A stretch of 64,000 bases of DNA from positions 3,720,001-3,784,000 of the forward strand of contig NZ_CP014007.2 of NCBI RefSeq assembly GCF_001658025.2. Direction: 5' to 3'. This document shows, piece by piece, positions 51,939-60,950 of the stretch. This stretch comes from Kosakonia oryzae (GTDB lineage: Bacteria > Pseudomonadota > Gammaproteobacteria > Enterobacterales > Enterobacteriaceae). The translations under genes were made by a program, and so were the position numbers. Position 1 is the stretch's first letter; every line of letters begins with the position of its first letter. The notes below the pieces were generated by a model that saw only the letters and a program-made list of their open reading frames with translations, was not told where the DNA came from and did no database searches.

Positions 51939-54626
51939 ATGACTGACGAGCCTTTGCGCCCTAATCCCGACCGCTTACTGGAGCATGCCGCAACAGCGCA
52001 CCGGGGAAAGTTGAAAATCTTCTTCGGCGCCTGCGCCGGTGTGGGCAAAACGTTCGCAATGCTGCAAGAGGCGCAGCGTCTGCGGGCGCAGGGGCTTGAT
52101 ATTCTCATTGGCGTAGTGGAGACCCACGGGCGCAAAGAGACCGCCGCGCTGCTGGAAGGGCTGGCGATCCTGCCGCCCCACCGTATCGCCCATCGCGGGC
52201 GACTTATTCAGGAGTTTTCGCTGGACGACGCCCTTGCGCGCCGTCCAGCGCTCATTTTAATGGACGAGCTGGCGCACAGTAACGCGCCCGGCTCGCGCCA
52301 TCCGAAACGCTGGCAGGATGTAGAAGAGCTGCTGGAAGCGGGTATCAATGTCTTTACAACCGTCAACGTCCAGCACCTGGAAAGCCTCAACGATGTGGTC
52401 AGCGGCGTGACCGGTATCCAGGTACGTGAAACCGTGCCGGATCCTTTTTTCGACAGCGCAGATGAGGTCGTACTGGTGGATTTGCCGCCGGACGATCTCC
52501 GCCAGCGCCTGCACGAAGGCAAAGTCTATATCGGCGGCCAGGCCGAGCGCGCTATCGAACACTTCTTCCGTAAAGGCAATCTGATTGCCCTGCGCGAACT
52601 GGCGCTGCGCCGCACCGCCGACCGCGTAGACGATCAGATGCGCGCCTGGCGCGATCGTCAGGGCGAAGAGAAAGTCTGGCACACGCGTGATGCCATTCTG
52701 CTCTGCGTCGGGCATGGCGCGGGCAATGAGAAATTGATTCGCACGGCGGCGCGGCTGGCGGCCAAGCTGGGCAGCGTCTGGCATGCGGTGTATGTTGAAA
52801 CGCCGTCGCTACATAAATTACCGGAACCGCAACGGCGGGCGATTTTAAGCGCCCTGCACCTTGCACAGGAACTGGGGGCCGAAACGGCCACGCTTTCCGA
52901 TCCGGCGGAAGATAAGGCGATTCTGCGTTACGCCCGTGAGCATAACCTCGGCAAAATTATTATTGGCCGACGCAATAAGCACCGCTGGTGGAACCCGGAA
53001 TCGTTTGCCGATAAGCTGGCGCGCCGCGCGCCGGATCTCGACCTGGTGATCATCGCGCTGGACGATGCTCCGGTTACCTTGCCCTCTCGCACCGGAGATG
53101 CACGCCCGTTTATTGAGCGCTGGCGGGTACAGTTAAAAGGTTGTGCCGTCGCCCTCGCCCTTTGCGCGGCAATTACCGTGATCGCCGCACAGTGGCTGGC
53201 GGCTTTCGATGCCGCCAACCTGGTGATGATTTACCTGCTCGGCGTGGTGCTGGTCGCGCTGTTTTATGGTCGTTGGCCATCCGCGTTCGCCGCGGTGATT
53301 AACGTTCTCAGTTTTGATCTCTTTTTTATCGCTCCGCGCGGCACGCTGGCCGTTTCCGATGTGCAATATCTGCTGACCTTTGGCGTAATGCTGACGGTCG
53401 GTTTGGTCATTGGCAATCTCACTGCCGGGGTGCGTTATCAGGCGCGCGTGGCGCGCTACCGCGAGCAGCGTACCCGCCATCTTTATGAGATGTCGAAAGC
53501 GCTGGCGGTCGGGCGTAATAACAAGGATATCGCCGTTACCAGCGAAACGTTTATCCAGTCCACCTTTGATGCGCGCAGCAAATTATTGCTGCCGGACAGC
53601 CACGGGCAGTTGAAAGCGGTAACGCAAACCCACGGCATGACCCCCTGGGATGATGCGATTGCCCGCTGGAGTTTTGATAAAGGCCAGCCAGCCGGAGCGG
53701 GAACCGACACCCTGCCCGGCGTGCCGTATCAAATTTTGCCGCTTAAAAGCGACCAAAAAACCCATGGGTTATTGATTGTGGAACCGGCCAACTTGCGCCA
53801 GTTGATGATCCCGGAGCAGCAACGCCTGCTGGAAACCTTCACTCTGCTGGTTGCCAGCGCGCTTGAACGCCAGGCGTTAGCCACCAGCGAAGAACAGGCT
53901 CGCCTCGCCAGCGAGCGGGAAAGCATTCGTAACTCTTTGCTGGCCGCGCTCTCCCACGACCTGCGCACGCCGCTGACTGTGCTGTTTGGCCAGGCGGAGA
54001 TCCTGACGCTCGATCTGGCAAGTGAAGGCTCCTCGCATGCGCCGCAGGCCAACGAGATCCGTCAACATGTGCTGAATACCACGCGGCTGGTGAATAATCT
54101 GCTGGATATGGCGCGTATTCAGTCCGGTGGTTTTAATCTTAAAAAAGAGTGGCTAACGCTGGAAGAGGTGGTTGGCAGCGCACTCAGAACGCTGGAACCC
54201 GGGCTTGGCGGCCGCCATATCAACCTCGACCTGCCCGACCCGTTAATGCTGGTACATGTTGACGGCCCATTATTTGAGCGGGTGCTGATCAATCTGCTGG
54301 AAAATGCAGTGAAATACGCAGGACAGCGGGCGGAGATCGGTATTACCGCCCATGATACGCCGCAACAGTTGATGCTGGATGTGTGGGATAACGGGCCAGG
54401 TATTCCGGCAGGACAGGAGCAGGCCATTTTTGATAAGTTCGCGCGAGGAACCAAGGAATCAGCGATTCCTGGCGTCGGTCTTGGGCTGGCGATTTGCCAG
54501 GCGATTGTTGAGGTTCATGGCGGTACCATTAGTGCCCGCAATCGCTCACAAGGGGGCGCGCTGTTTTGTGTTACACTTCCACGTGAGACACCGCCGCAAC
54601 TGGATGAATTATCTGAGGATCTGTGA
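51939..54626 (+). CDS. kdpD: Potassium sensor histidine kinase KdpD
   Basis: The 895-residue sensor has an N-terminal KdpD domain with Walker A GACAGVGKTFAM near 30-41, then a universal-stress-like domain around 250-370. Four close membrane helices follow (about 400-495). A GAF domain is followed by the kinase core: phosphorylated His in ALSHDLRTPLTVLFG near 673, N box NLLENAVKYA, and G boxes DNGPGIP and GVGLGLAI. It senses low K+ or turgor and phosphorylates KdpE. It overlaps kdpE by 4 bases. Confidence 0.98.
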   Translation: MTDEPLRPNPDRLLEHAATAHRGKLKIFFGACAGVGKTFAMLQEAQRLRAQGLDILIGVVETHGRKETAALLEGLAILPPHRIAHRGRLIQEFSLDDALARRPALILMDELAHSNAPGSRHPKRWQDVEELLEAGINVFTTVNVQHLESLNDVVSGVTGIQVRETVPDPFFDSADEVVLVDLPPDDLRQRLHEGKVYIGGQAERAIEHFFRKGNLIALRELALRRTADRVDDQMRAWRDRQGEEKVWHTRDAILLCVGHGAGNEKLIRTAARLAAKLGSVWHAVYVETPSLHKLPEPQRRAILSALHLAQELGAETATLSDPAEDKAILRYAREHNLGKIIIGRRNKHRWWNPESFADKLARRAPDLDLVIIALDDAPVTLPSRTGDARPFIERWRVQLKGCAVALALCAAITVIAAQWLAAFDAANLVMIYLLGVVLVALFYGRWPSAFAAVINVLSFDLFFIAPRGTLAVSDVQYLLTFGVMLTVGLVIGNLTAGVRYQARVARYREQRTRHLYEMSKALAVGRNNKDIAVTSETFIQSTFDARSKLLLPDSHGQLKAVTQTHGMTPWDDAIARWSFDKGQPAGAGTDTLPGVPYQILPLKSDQKTHGLLIVEPANLRQLMIPEQQRLLETFTLLVASALERQALATSEEQARLASERESIRNSLLAALSHDLRTPLTVLFGQAEILTLDLASEGSSHAPQANEIRQHVLNTTRLVNNLLDMARIQSGGFNLKKEWLTLEEVVGSALRTLEPGLGGRHINLDLPDPLMLVHVDGPLFERVLINLLENAVKYAGQRAEIGITAHDTPQQLMLDVWDNGPGIPAGQEQAIFDKFARGTKESAIPGVGLGLAICQAIVEVHGGTISARNRSQGGALFCVTLPRETPPQLDELSEDL

Positions 54627-55300
54627 TCAACGTTCTGATTGTCGAAGATGAACAAGCCATTCGCCGATTTCTGCGTACCGCGCTGGAAGCTGAGGGGCTT
54701 CGCGTCCATGAAGCGGAGACCTTGCAGCGCGGCCTGATTGAAGCCGCCACCCGCAAACCCGATCTGGTGATCCTAGATTTGGGTCTGCCGGATGGCGACG
54801 GTCTGGATTTTATCCGCGATTTGCGCCAGTGGAGCCAGATGCCGGTGATTGTCCTTTCGGCGCGTGCTGAAGAGAGCGACAAAATTGCGGCTCTTGATGC
54901 CGGCGCCGACGATTACCTCAGCAAACCGTTTGGCATTGGCGAATTACAGGCCCGCCTGCGCGTTGCCCTGCGCCGTCATGCGGCCGCAACCCCCGGCGAA
55001 CCAGTGGTGACCTTTGCCGATATTCGCGTCGATCTGGCTAACCGCCGCATCCAACGCGGTGAGGAAGAGATCCATCTGACGCCCATTGAATTTCGTCTGC
55101 TGGCCGTGCTGCTGAACAATCACGGCAAAGTGTTAACTCAGCGACAACTGCTAAGCCAGGTCTGGGGGCCAAATGCCATCGAGCACAGCCACTACCTGCG
55201 CATCTATATGGGCCATCTGCGCCAGAAACTCGAAGCCGATCCTGCCCGCCCACGCCATTTACTTACTGAAACAGGGATTGGCTACCGGTTTATGCTTTGA
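54623..55300 (+). CDS. kdpE: Response regulator KdpE (GTG start)
   Basis: The 225-residue OmpR-family regulator has a receiver domain with the acceptor Asp in LVILDLGLPDGDG near 52 and the conserved Lys in DDYLSKPFG near 101. A C-terminal winged helix binds DNA (LTPIEFRLLAVLLNN and HLRIYMGHLRQKL-type region). The start is GTG in a GTGA overlap with the kdpD stop. It activates kdpFABC from the site at 47411. Confidence 0.98.
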   Translation: MINVLIVEDEQAIRRFLRTALEAEGLRVHEAETLQRGLIEAATRKPDLVILDLGLPDGDGLDFIRDLRQWSQMPVIVLSARAEESDKIAALDAGADDYLSKPFGIGELQARLRVALRRHAAATPGEPVVTFADIRVDLANRRIQRGEEEIHLTPIEFRLLAVLLNNHGKVLTQRQLLSQVWGPNAIEHSHYLRIYMGHLRQKLEADPARPRHLLTETGIGYRFML

Positions 55301-55333
55301 AGGCGTATCCTGCTGTTTTTTAGGAGGGTAATG

Positions 55334-55762
55334 ATGAGCGCCTGGCTAATTTATGCGTTGTTATCTGCGGTCACCGCTGCGCTGGTGGCTATTTTCGGCA
55401 AGATCGGTTTGCAACATCTCGACGCTAATACCGCCACGGCGATCCGTGCGGTGGTCATGGCCGTATTTCTGGTCGGTGTGGTCGTAGTGCAGGGCAAATT
55501 GTCGCTGGTCGCCACCGTGCTGGCCGATAAAAAAGCGCTGCTATTTGTGGTGCTGAGCGGCGTCGCGGGCGCGCTGTCGTGGCTGTTCTATTTTATGGCG
55601 ATCAAAAGCGGCAACGTGTCGCGGGTTGCTCCCATCGATAAGCTGAGCGTGGTGTTTGCCGTGATCCTGGCCGTGATCCTGTTTGGTGAGAAAGTCTCGT
55701 TGGTGGCAGCAGCGGGCGTGGCGTTAATTACTGCCGGTGCACTGATGGTGGCGCTGGGGTGA
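55334..55762 (+). CDS. Half-size EamA-family membrane protein
   Basis: The 142-residue protein has about five hydrophobic helices and a single EamA/DMT repeat (FGKIGLQHLDANTATAIRAV near 20 and the end PIDKLSVVFAVILAVILFGE then AAAGVALITAGALMV). Full-size DMT transporters have two such repeats, so this form probably works as a dimer. Two ATGs abut (55331, 55334); the second has the better spacing from AGGAGGG. It follows kdpE by 33 bases on the same strand. The substrate is unknown. I do not recall it at this site in E. coli K-12. Confidence 0.85.
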   Translation: MSAWLIYALLSAVTAALVAIFGKIGLQHLDANTATAIRAVVMAVFLVGVVVVQGKLSLVATVLADKKALLFVVLSGVAGALSWLFYFMAIKSGNVSRVAPIDKLSVVFAVILAVILFGEKVSLVAAAGVALITAGALMVALG

Positions 55763-55799
55763 GTTTGTAGCGGGTAACACGCCCGATCCGCAAAAAATT

Positions 55800-55822
55800 A
55801 AGGCTCCCGAAGGAGCCTTTTT
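55800..55822. terminator. Bidirectional terminator between EamA gene and pgm
   Basis: GGCTCC (55802-55807) / GGAGCC (55812-55817) with a CGAA loop is flanked by AAAAAATTAA and TTTTTATT. It lies between the convergent EamA-family gene and pgm. Confidence 0.9.
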
Positions 55823-55823
55823 A

Positions 55824-57464
55824 TTACGCGTTTTTCAGCACTTCGCTGACAATTTCTACCGCTTCTTTTTCAATCAGCTTCCGGTGTTCGTCACCGAGGA
55901 AACTTTCGCAGTAGATTTTGTAGGCGTCTTCAGTACCTGACGGACGCGCGGCGAACCAGCCGTTGTCGGTCATCACTTTCAGGCCGCCAATCGATGCGCC
56001 ATTGCCCGGAGCAGCCGTCAGACGCGCAGTGATCGGGTCACCTGCCAGCGTGCTGGCGCTCACCATCTCCGGAGAGAGTTTGGACAGCGCGGCTTTCTGC
56101 GCGGAGGAGGCAGAAGCCTGCAAACGGTTGTAGCTCGGCGCGCCGAAGCGTGCCGCCAGCTCATTGTAATGCTGCTGCGGGTTTTTTCCGGTCACGGCAG
56201 TGATCTCAGCCGCCAGCAGACACATGATGATGCCGTCTTTATCCGTTGACCACGGCGTACCGTCGAAACGCAGGAAGGACGCGCCCGCGCTCTCTTCACC
56301 GCCAAAGCCAAAGCTGCCGTCATGCAGACCATCAACAAACCATTTGAAACCCACCGGCACTTCCACCAGCTTACGGCCAAGGTCGTTCACCACGCGGTCG
56401 ATCATCGCTGAAGAGACCAGCGTTTTACCGACGGCGACATCTTTGCCCCACTGCGGACGGTGCTGGAACAGGTAGTTGATAGCAACCGCCAGGTAGTGGT
56501 TCGGGTTCATCAGCCCGGCCGGGGTAACGATGCCGTGACGGTCGTAGTCCGGATCGTTAGCAAACGCCAGATCGAACTTGTCGCGCAGCGCCAACAGGCC
56601 CGCCATCGCACATTCGGAGGAGCAATCCATGCGGATCGCGCCGTCTTTATCCAGGTGCATAAAGCGGAAGGTCTGATCGACCTGATCGTTAACGATGCTC
56701 AGATCCAGCTTGTAGTGCTCCGCGATACGCTTCCAGTATTCAATACCGGAGCCGCCCAGCGGATCGACGCCCAGTTTCAGGCCCGCTTTCTGAATCGCCG
56801 CCATATCGACGATATCCGCCAGCCCTTCAATAAATGGCTGCACCAGATCTTTTTCTGTCACATGGCCGGAAGCCAGCGCAGCATCCAGCGTAAGGCGTTT
56901 CACGCCTTTCAGACCATCCGCCAACAGCGCATTAGCGCGGTCTTCGACCACTTTGGTAACGTTGGTATCCGCCGGGCCGCCGTTAGGCGGGTTGTACTTG
57001 ATCCCGCCATCTTCTGGTGGGTTATGCGACGGGGTGATAACGATACCGTCCGCCTGCGCGCCGCCGTTTTTGTTGTGTACCAGAATGGCGTTTGAGATGG
57101 CAGGCGTCGGCGTGAAGCCGTTATTTTCCTGCACGATCACATCCACACCGTTTGCCGTCAGCACTTCCAGCACGGAGATAAACGCCGGTTCAGACAGCGC
57201 GTGAGTATCTTTACCCACATAGCACGGCCCGGTAATCCCGTTTTTTGCACGCTCTTCGGCAATCGCCTGAGCGATGGCCAGAATGTGCGGCTCGTTGAAG
57301 CTGTGGCGATGGGCGCTGCCACGGTGGCCGGAAGTGCCAAATTTCACCGCATGTTCTGAATTACCGACTTCAGGTTTCAACACATAGTACTGCGCAGTAA
57401 GCTGGGCGACGTTAATCAAATCGCTCTGTTGTGCAGGTTGACCCGCACGCGGGTGGTTAGCCAT
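55824..57464 (-). CDS. pgm: Phosphoglucomutase Pgm
   Basis: The 546-residue alpha-D-phosphohexomutase interconverts glucose-1- and glucose-6-phosphate. The phosphoserine loop is in [20 protein letters not shown] near 145. The metal loop [10 protein letters not shown] is near 305, the sugar-binding GFGGEESAG near 390 and the phosphate-binding [12 protein letters not shown] near 515. It links the gal pathway with glycolysis and UDP-glucose synthesis. It lies 24 bases after seqA, which it follows as in E. coli. Confidence 0.97.
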   Translation of the reverse strand: MANHPRAGQPAQQSDLINVAQLTAQYYVLKPEVGNSEHAVKFGTSGHRGSAHRHSFNEPHILAIAQAIAEERAKNGITGPCYVGKDTHALSEPAFISVLEVLTANGVDVIVQENNGFTPTPAISNAILVHNKNGGAQADGIVITPSHNPPEDGGIKYNPPNGGPADTNVTKVVEDRANALLADGLKGVKRLTLDAALASGHVTEKDLVQPFIEGLADIVDMAAIQKAGLKLGVDPLGGSGIEYWKRIAEHYKLDLSIVNDQVDQTFRFMHLDKDGAIRMDCSSECAMAGLLALRDKFDLAFANDPDYDRHGIVTPAGLMNPNHYLAVAINYLFQHRPQWGKDVAVGKTLVSSAMIDRVVNDLGRKLVEVPVGFKWFVDGLHDGSFGFGGEESAGASFLRFDGTPWSTDKDGIIMCLLAAEITAVTGKNPQQHYNELAARFGAPSYNRLQASASSAQKAALSKLSPEMVSASTLAGDPITARLTAAPGNGASIGGLKVMTDNGWFAARPSGTEDAYKIYCESFLGDEHRKLIEKEAVEIVSEVLKNA

Positions 57465-57488
57465 TGCCTGGTCCTTTCAATGCAAGGA

Positions 57489-58043
57489 TTAAATTGTGCC
57501 GCAAACTTTTTCAATCAATTCCGCCGGGAACTGCATTGACTGCATGATGTGCTCAATCATGCTGCATTTACGGCCCGTATTGGTGTTGGTGATGACCCAG
57601 TATGGGGTGTTCGGCACCTGCTTCGGTTTAGTCTGGTTGCCGTTCTGCAACAGGGTTTGCTCATTGATGGCAAAGTATACTCTTGTGCGCCCGTGCAGTG
57701 ATTCAGTGGATTCCGTAAAGCCTTTGTCGTCGAGTGAATAGAGGGTAGACAGCACCATCAGGAAACGATTGACGGCCTTTTTCTGCTCGGCATATTCATC
57801 AGAGAGGAGCAGTTCACGCACGGCGCGGACTTTATCTTTTGCGGTATTGGCCGGTTTGATGCCTTCGACAGCAACGACGGTACGCGGCTCTTTTACCGGT
57901 GCAAGAGAAGCAGCAGGCTGTGCCGGTGATACGGCAGAAAATTTCAACATGCGCCGTAAAATGTCGGATGCGCTCTCGCCGATATGCTTAGTATGGCTGG
58001 CAATATAACTGTAGAGCTCATCATCAACTTCGATCGTTTTCAT
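57489..58043 (-). CDS. seqA: Replication initiation negative regulator SeqA
   Basis: The 184-residue protein has an N-terminal oligomerisation region (MKTIEVDDELYSYIASHTKHIGESASDILRRML) and a C-terminal domain that binds hemimethylated GATC (TRVYFAINEQTLLQNGNQTKPKQVP and NTGRKCSMIEHIMQSMQFP). It blocks re-initiation at oriC and organises new DNA. It is three residues longer than E. coli SeqA, in the Ala/Pro-rich linker. It is divergent from ybfF. Confidence 0.97.
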   Translation of the reverse strand: MKTIEVDDELYSYIASHTKHIGESASDILRRMLKFSAVSPAQPAASLAPVKEPRTVVAVEGIKPANTAKDKVRAVRELLLSDEYAEQKKAVNRFLMVLSTLYSLDDKGFTESTESLHGRTRVYFAINEQTLLQNGNQTKPKQVPNTPYWVITNTNTGRKCSMIEHIMQSMQFPAELIEKVCGTI

Positions 58044-58225
58044 CTTAATCCAGTGCTATATCTAATCTGAATACAAGTGTTGGGATTATAAAGTGAAATC
58101 TCAACAGCGGATAGCGTCAAACCAGGATGGCGACAAAAGTAAGAGTAATTCTTAACCTTGCAGCCGGGCGGCAGAATGTTCACCATAATAACCTAACCCG
58201 CCAGAGTGAAAAAAAGAACTTTCCT

Positions 58226-58999
58226 ATGAAATTGAATACGCGAGCGCAATCTGCACAACATCCGCACAACAATTCTCCTGTCGTCCTTGTCCATGGACTG
58301 TTTGGTAGCCTTGATAACCTCGGCGTACTGGCACGCGAACTGGTGCAGGAGTACGACGTGGTGCAGGTTGATATGCGCAACCACGGTCTTTCCCCCCGTT
58401 CCGACGAAATGAACTATCCGGCAATGGCGCAAGATCTGCTGGATACGCTGGATGACCATCACATCGACAAAGCTCTCTTTATTGGTCACTCAATGGGCGG
58501 CAAAGCCGTGATGGCGCTATCGGCGCTGGCGCCGGAGCGCGTAGAAAAGCTGGTGGCGATTGATATTGCACCGGTCGATTACCACGTTCGCCGCCATGAC
58601 GAGATATTTGCCGCGATCAATGCGGTCACTGACGCGCGGGTCACTACGCGCCAGCAAGCGGCTTCGCTAATGCGCGAGCATATAAAAGAAGAAGGCGTAA
58701 TCCAGTTTCTGCTGAAATCGTTTGTTGAGGGGGCGTGGCGTTTCAATGTGCCGGTGTTGTGGGAGCAATATCCGCATATTGTCGGCTGGGAAACCATTCC
58801 CGCATGGCCTTATCCGGCACTGTTTGTCTGCGGCGGCAACTCCCCTTACGTTACAGAGCAGTACCGGAGCGCTTTGCTTGAACAGTTCCCGCAGGCGCGC
58901 GCGCATGTGATTGCTGGCGCCGGCCACTGGGTGCATGCGGAAAAACCTGAAGCGGTGATGCGGGCAATTAATCGTTATCTCGCTGAAAAGTCAAACTGA
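58226..58999 (+). CDS. ybfF: Esterase YbfF (alpha/beta hydrolase)
   Basis: The 257-residue alpha/beta hydrolase has the nucleophile Ser in FIGHSMGGKAVM near 90, the oxyanion HGLFGSLDN near 27 and the catalytic His near the end in GAGHWVHAEKP near 237. E. coli YbfF is an esterase active on palmitoyl-CoA and malonyl-CoA type substrates in vitro. The start MKLNTRAQ is chosen by family length over an open extension of 33 residues. Confidence 0.94.
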   Translation: MKLNTRAQSAQHPHNNSPVVLVHGLFGSLDNLGVLARELVQEYDVVQVDMRNHGLSPRSDEMNYPAMAQDLLDTLDDHHIDKALFIGHSMGGKAVMALSALAPERVEKLVAIDIAPVDYHVRRHDEIFAAINAVTDARVTTRQQAASLMREHIKEEGVIQFLLKSFVEGAWRFNVPVLWEQYPHIVGWETIPAWPYPALFVCGGNSPYVTEQYRSALLEQFPQARAHVIAGAGHWVHAEKPEAVMRAINRYLAEKSN

Positions 59000-59129
59000 T
59001 TAAAAAGGCGGCGACCGGTCGCCAGAACGCGTCCGCCCGTTGGCGCGCCCGTTATGCTGATGTATGATGGCGCGCTATTCAGCCCGGGCGGCAGCCCGAT
59101 TGCTTGTCTTTCCCGTAGTATGCTTAAAC

Positions 59130-59414
59130 ATGGCTAAAGAACAAACGGACCGTACAACCCTGGATCTGTTCGCGAATGAGCGTCGCCCGGGACGGCCGAA
59201 GACGAATCCGCTCTCGCGTGATGAACAGTTACGCATCAACAAACGCAATCAGCTAAAACGCGATAAAGTTCGTGGGCTTAAACGCGTCGAGTTAAAACTG
59301 AACGTGGAAGCCGTTGATGCGTTAAACGAACTTGCCGATGCGCGTGACATGAGCCGCAGCGAACTTATCGAAGAGATGCTGCTGGCACAGTTGAGCGCAT
59401 TGCGCGGAAAGTAA
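59130..59414 (+). CDS. ybfE: LexA-regulated protein YbfE
   Basis: The 94-residue basic protein matches E. coli YbfE. The C-terminal half ([20 protein letters not shown] then [13 protein letters not shown]) is a ribbon-helix-helix (CopG/MetJ-like) DNA-binding fold. E. coli ybfE is listed as LexA-controlled; I could not find a clean LexA box here. The start at 59130 (MAKEQTDRT) fits the family; the frame is open for 22 further codons. Confidence 0.9.
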   Translation: MAKEQTDRTTLDLFANERRPGRPKTNPLSRDEQLRINKRNQLKRDKVRGLKRVELKLNVEAVDALNELADARDMSRSELIEEMLLAQLSALRGK

Positions 59415-59577
59415 TTACTCCGAATCACCTCTCTTATTTTTACGTTTTCATGTGTCATACAGTGCACTCCGCGGCGATAGCTGTTTTCGCGCGCTTCTCT
59501 GTTCTGCTATGATTGCCCTTATCTGTGGGCAGAGCGCCACCATCATATTCATTAGGTTTCAAGAGGTTATTTTACTC

Positions 59578-60108
59578 ATGGCAATTACAGGTATTTTCTT
59601 CGGCAGCGACACCGGCAACACCGAAAATATTGCGAAAATGATTCAGAGTCAGCTTGGTAAGGACGTTGCCGACGTACATGACATTGCCAAGAGCAGCAAG
59701 GAAGATATCGAAGGATATGACATTCTGTTGCTCGGCATTCCGACCTGGTATTATGGCGAAGCGCAGTGCGACTGGGATGATTTCTTCCCGACGCTGGAAG
59801 AGATTGATTTTAATGGTAAGTTAGTTGCGCTGTTTGGCTGCGGCGATCAAGAAGACTATGCAGAGTATTTCTGCGATGCGCTGGGTACGATCCGCGATAT
59901 TATTGAGCCGCGCGGCGCGACCATCGTGGGCCACTGGCCAACTGCAGGCTACCATTTCGAAGCCTCTAAAGGGCTGGTGGATGATGACCATTTCGTTGGT
60001 CTGGCGATTGACGAAGATCGTCAGCCAGAAATGACCGCAGAACGTGTACAAAAATGGGTTAAGCAAGTTCGCGAAGAGCTGCACCTTGATGACATCATCA
60101 ATGCCTGA
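59578..60108 (+). CDS. fldA: Flavodoxin 1 FldA
   Basis: The 176-residue FMN electron carrier has the phosphate loop [11 protein letters not shown] at 9-19 and the flavin-stacking Trp and Tyr in PTWYYGEAQ near 56 and [12 protein letters not shown] near 90-98. It reduces partners such as IspG/H, BioB and ribonucleotide reductase activase. The start at 59578 gives the E. coli length; upstream codons are open but unsupported. It precedes fur as in E. coli. Confidence 0.98.
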   Translation: MAITGIFFGSDTGNTENIAKMIQSQLGKDVADVHDIAKSSKEDIEGYDILLLGIPTWYYGEAQCDWDDFFPTLEEIDFNGKLVALFGCGDQEDYAEYFCDALGTIRDIIEPRGATIVGHWPTAGYHFEASKGLVDDDHFVGLAIDEDRQPEMTAERVQKWVKQVREELHLDDIINA

Positions 60109-60219
60109 TTTTACGGCGTAATCTGTGGGTTACGTAGTATTAATAGGTAAAAGCAATGGAAATAATTGCTACAAATTTTTAACTTTTTTCTCCATCGCTG
60201 TACAATAAGCCCTGCTAAA

Positions 60220-60257
60220 GTGGTGTCATGAAGCACAGGAGTTGCTGGTGACACCAC
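60220..60257 (+). terminator. Hairpin between fldA and uof-fur
   Basis: GTGGTGTCA (60220-60228) / TGACACCAC (60249-60257) with a 20-base loop that can itself pair is followed by GTTTTAAAA. It lies 111 bases past the fldA stop and may end fldA mRNA or sit in the fur leader. Confidence 0.55.
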
Positions 60258-60314
60258 GTTTTAAAAGCTTACTTTACTTGAGGACTTGCAGTTTTCATTT
60301 AGCCATGGCAGTTC

Positions 60315-60333
60315 TATAATGAGACGCATTATC
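60315..60333 (+). promoter_or_regulatory. Fur box of the fur promoter region
   Basis: TATAATGAGACGCATTATC matches 15 of 19 bases of the Fur consensus. It covers the start codon of uof at 60319. E. coli fur has an autoregulatory Fur site of this kind just upstream. Confidence 0.8.
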
Positions 60334-60405
60334 CCAGGTGCATTCCTTCTAACTTCCATTGAGGAAGTGAATCGTATAGCAACAGGACAGATTCCGCATG
60401 ACTGA
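60319..60405 (+). CDS. uof: Upstream leader peptide Uof
   Basis: The 28-codon frame MRRIIPGAFLLTSIEEVNRI and on, ending IPHD, stops inside the first codons of fur (overlap 60398-60405). E. coli uof also has 28 codons and overlaps the fur start. There, translation of uof is coupled to fur and is blocked by the iron-responsive RNA RyhB, giving indirect control of fur. The same arrangement is visible here. No hydrophobic or functional domain is evident in the peptide itself. Confidence 0.85.
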   Translation: MRRIIPGAFLLTSIEEVNRIATGQIPHD

Positions 60406-60844
60406 CAACAATACCGCATTAAAGAAGGCTGGCCTGAAAGTCACGCTTCCTCGGTTAAAAATCCTGGAAGTGCTTCAGGAACCGGATAACCATCATGTCA
60501 GTGCGGAAGATTTATATAAACGACTGATCGACATGGGCGAAGAGATCGGGCTGGCAACAGTATATCGTGTACTGAACCAGTTTGACGACGCCGGCATTGT
60601 GACCCGTCATAATTTCGAAGGCGGGAAATCCGTTTTTGAACTGACTCAGCAACATCACCACGATCATCTGATTTGCCTCGACTGCGGCAAAGTGATCGAA
60701 TTCAGTGATGATTCCATCGAAGCGCGCCAGCGTGAAATCGCCGCGAAACATGGCATTCGTCTGACGAACCATAGTCTTTACCTGTATGGCCACTGCGCCG
60801 AGGGTGACTGCCGCGAAGATGAACACGCGCACGACGCGAAATAA
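60398..60844 (+). CDS. fur: Ferric uptake regulator Fur
   Basis: The 148-residue regulator has an N-terminal winged helix (about 1-82, LATVYRVLNQFDDAGIV). The metal-binding dimer domain has the HHHDHLICLDCGKVIEF segment with His87-His90, Cys93 and Cys96, and two more Cys in GHCAEGDC near 133-138. With Fe2+ it represses iron uptake genes. Its start overlaps uof, and it ends with a strong terminator. Confidence 0.98.
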   Translation: MTDNNTALKKAGLKVTLPRLKILEVLQEPDNHHVSAEDLYKRLIDMGEEIGLATVYRVLNQFDDAGIVTRHNFEGGKSVFELTQQHHHDHLICLDCGKVIEFSDDSIEARQREIAAKHGIRLTNHSLYLYGHCAEGDCREDEHAHDAK

Positions 60845-60860
60845 CCCCTTTTCATACTCA

Positions 60861-60888
60861 AGCCAACCTTAAGGTTGGCTTTTTTTTT
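60861..60888 (+). terminator. fur terminator
   Basis: The perfect palindrome AGCCAACCTTAAGGTTGGCT (60861-60880) is followed by a run of T bases to 60888, 16 bases after the fur stop. Confidence 0.94.
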
Positions 60889-60950
60889 GCCCTGCAGAAA
60901 CAAAAATGCCCGACAGGTTTTCGCCGCCGGGCAGATTACTTCAACAATAA

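Noticed and set aside
58990-59130. A LexA box for ybfE
   Set aside because: I looked for CTGT-N8-ACAG upstream of ybfE and found no acceptable match.
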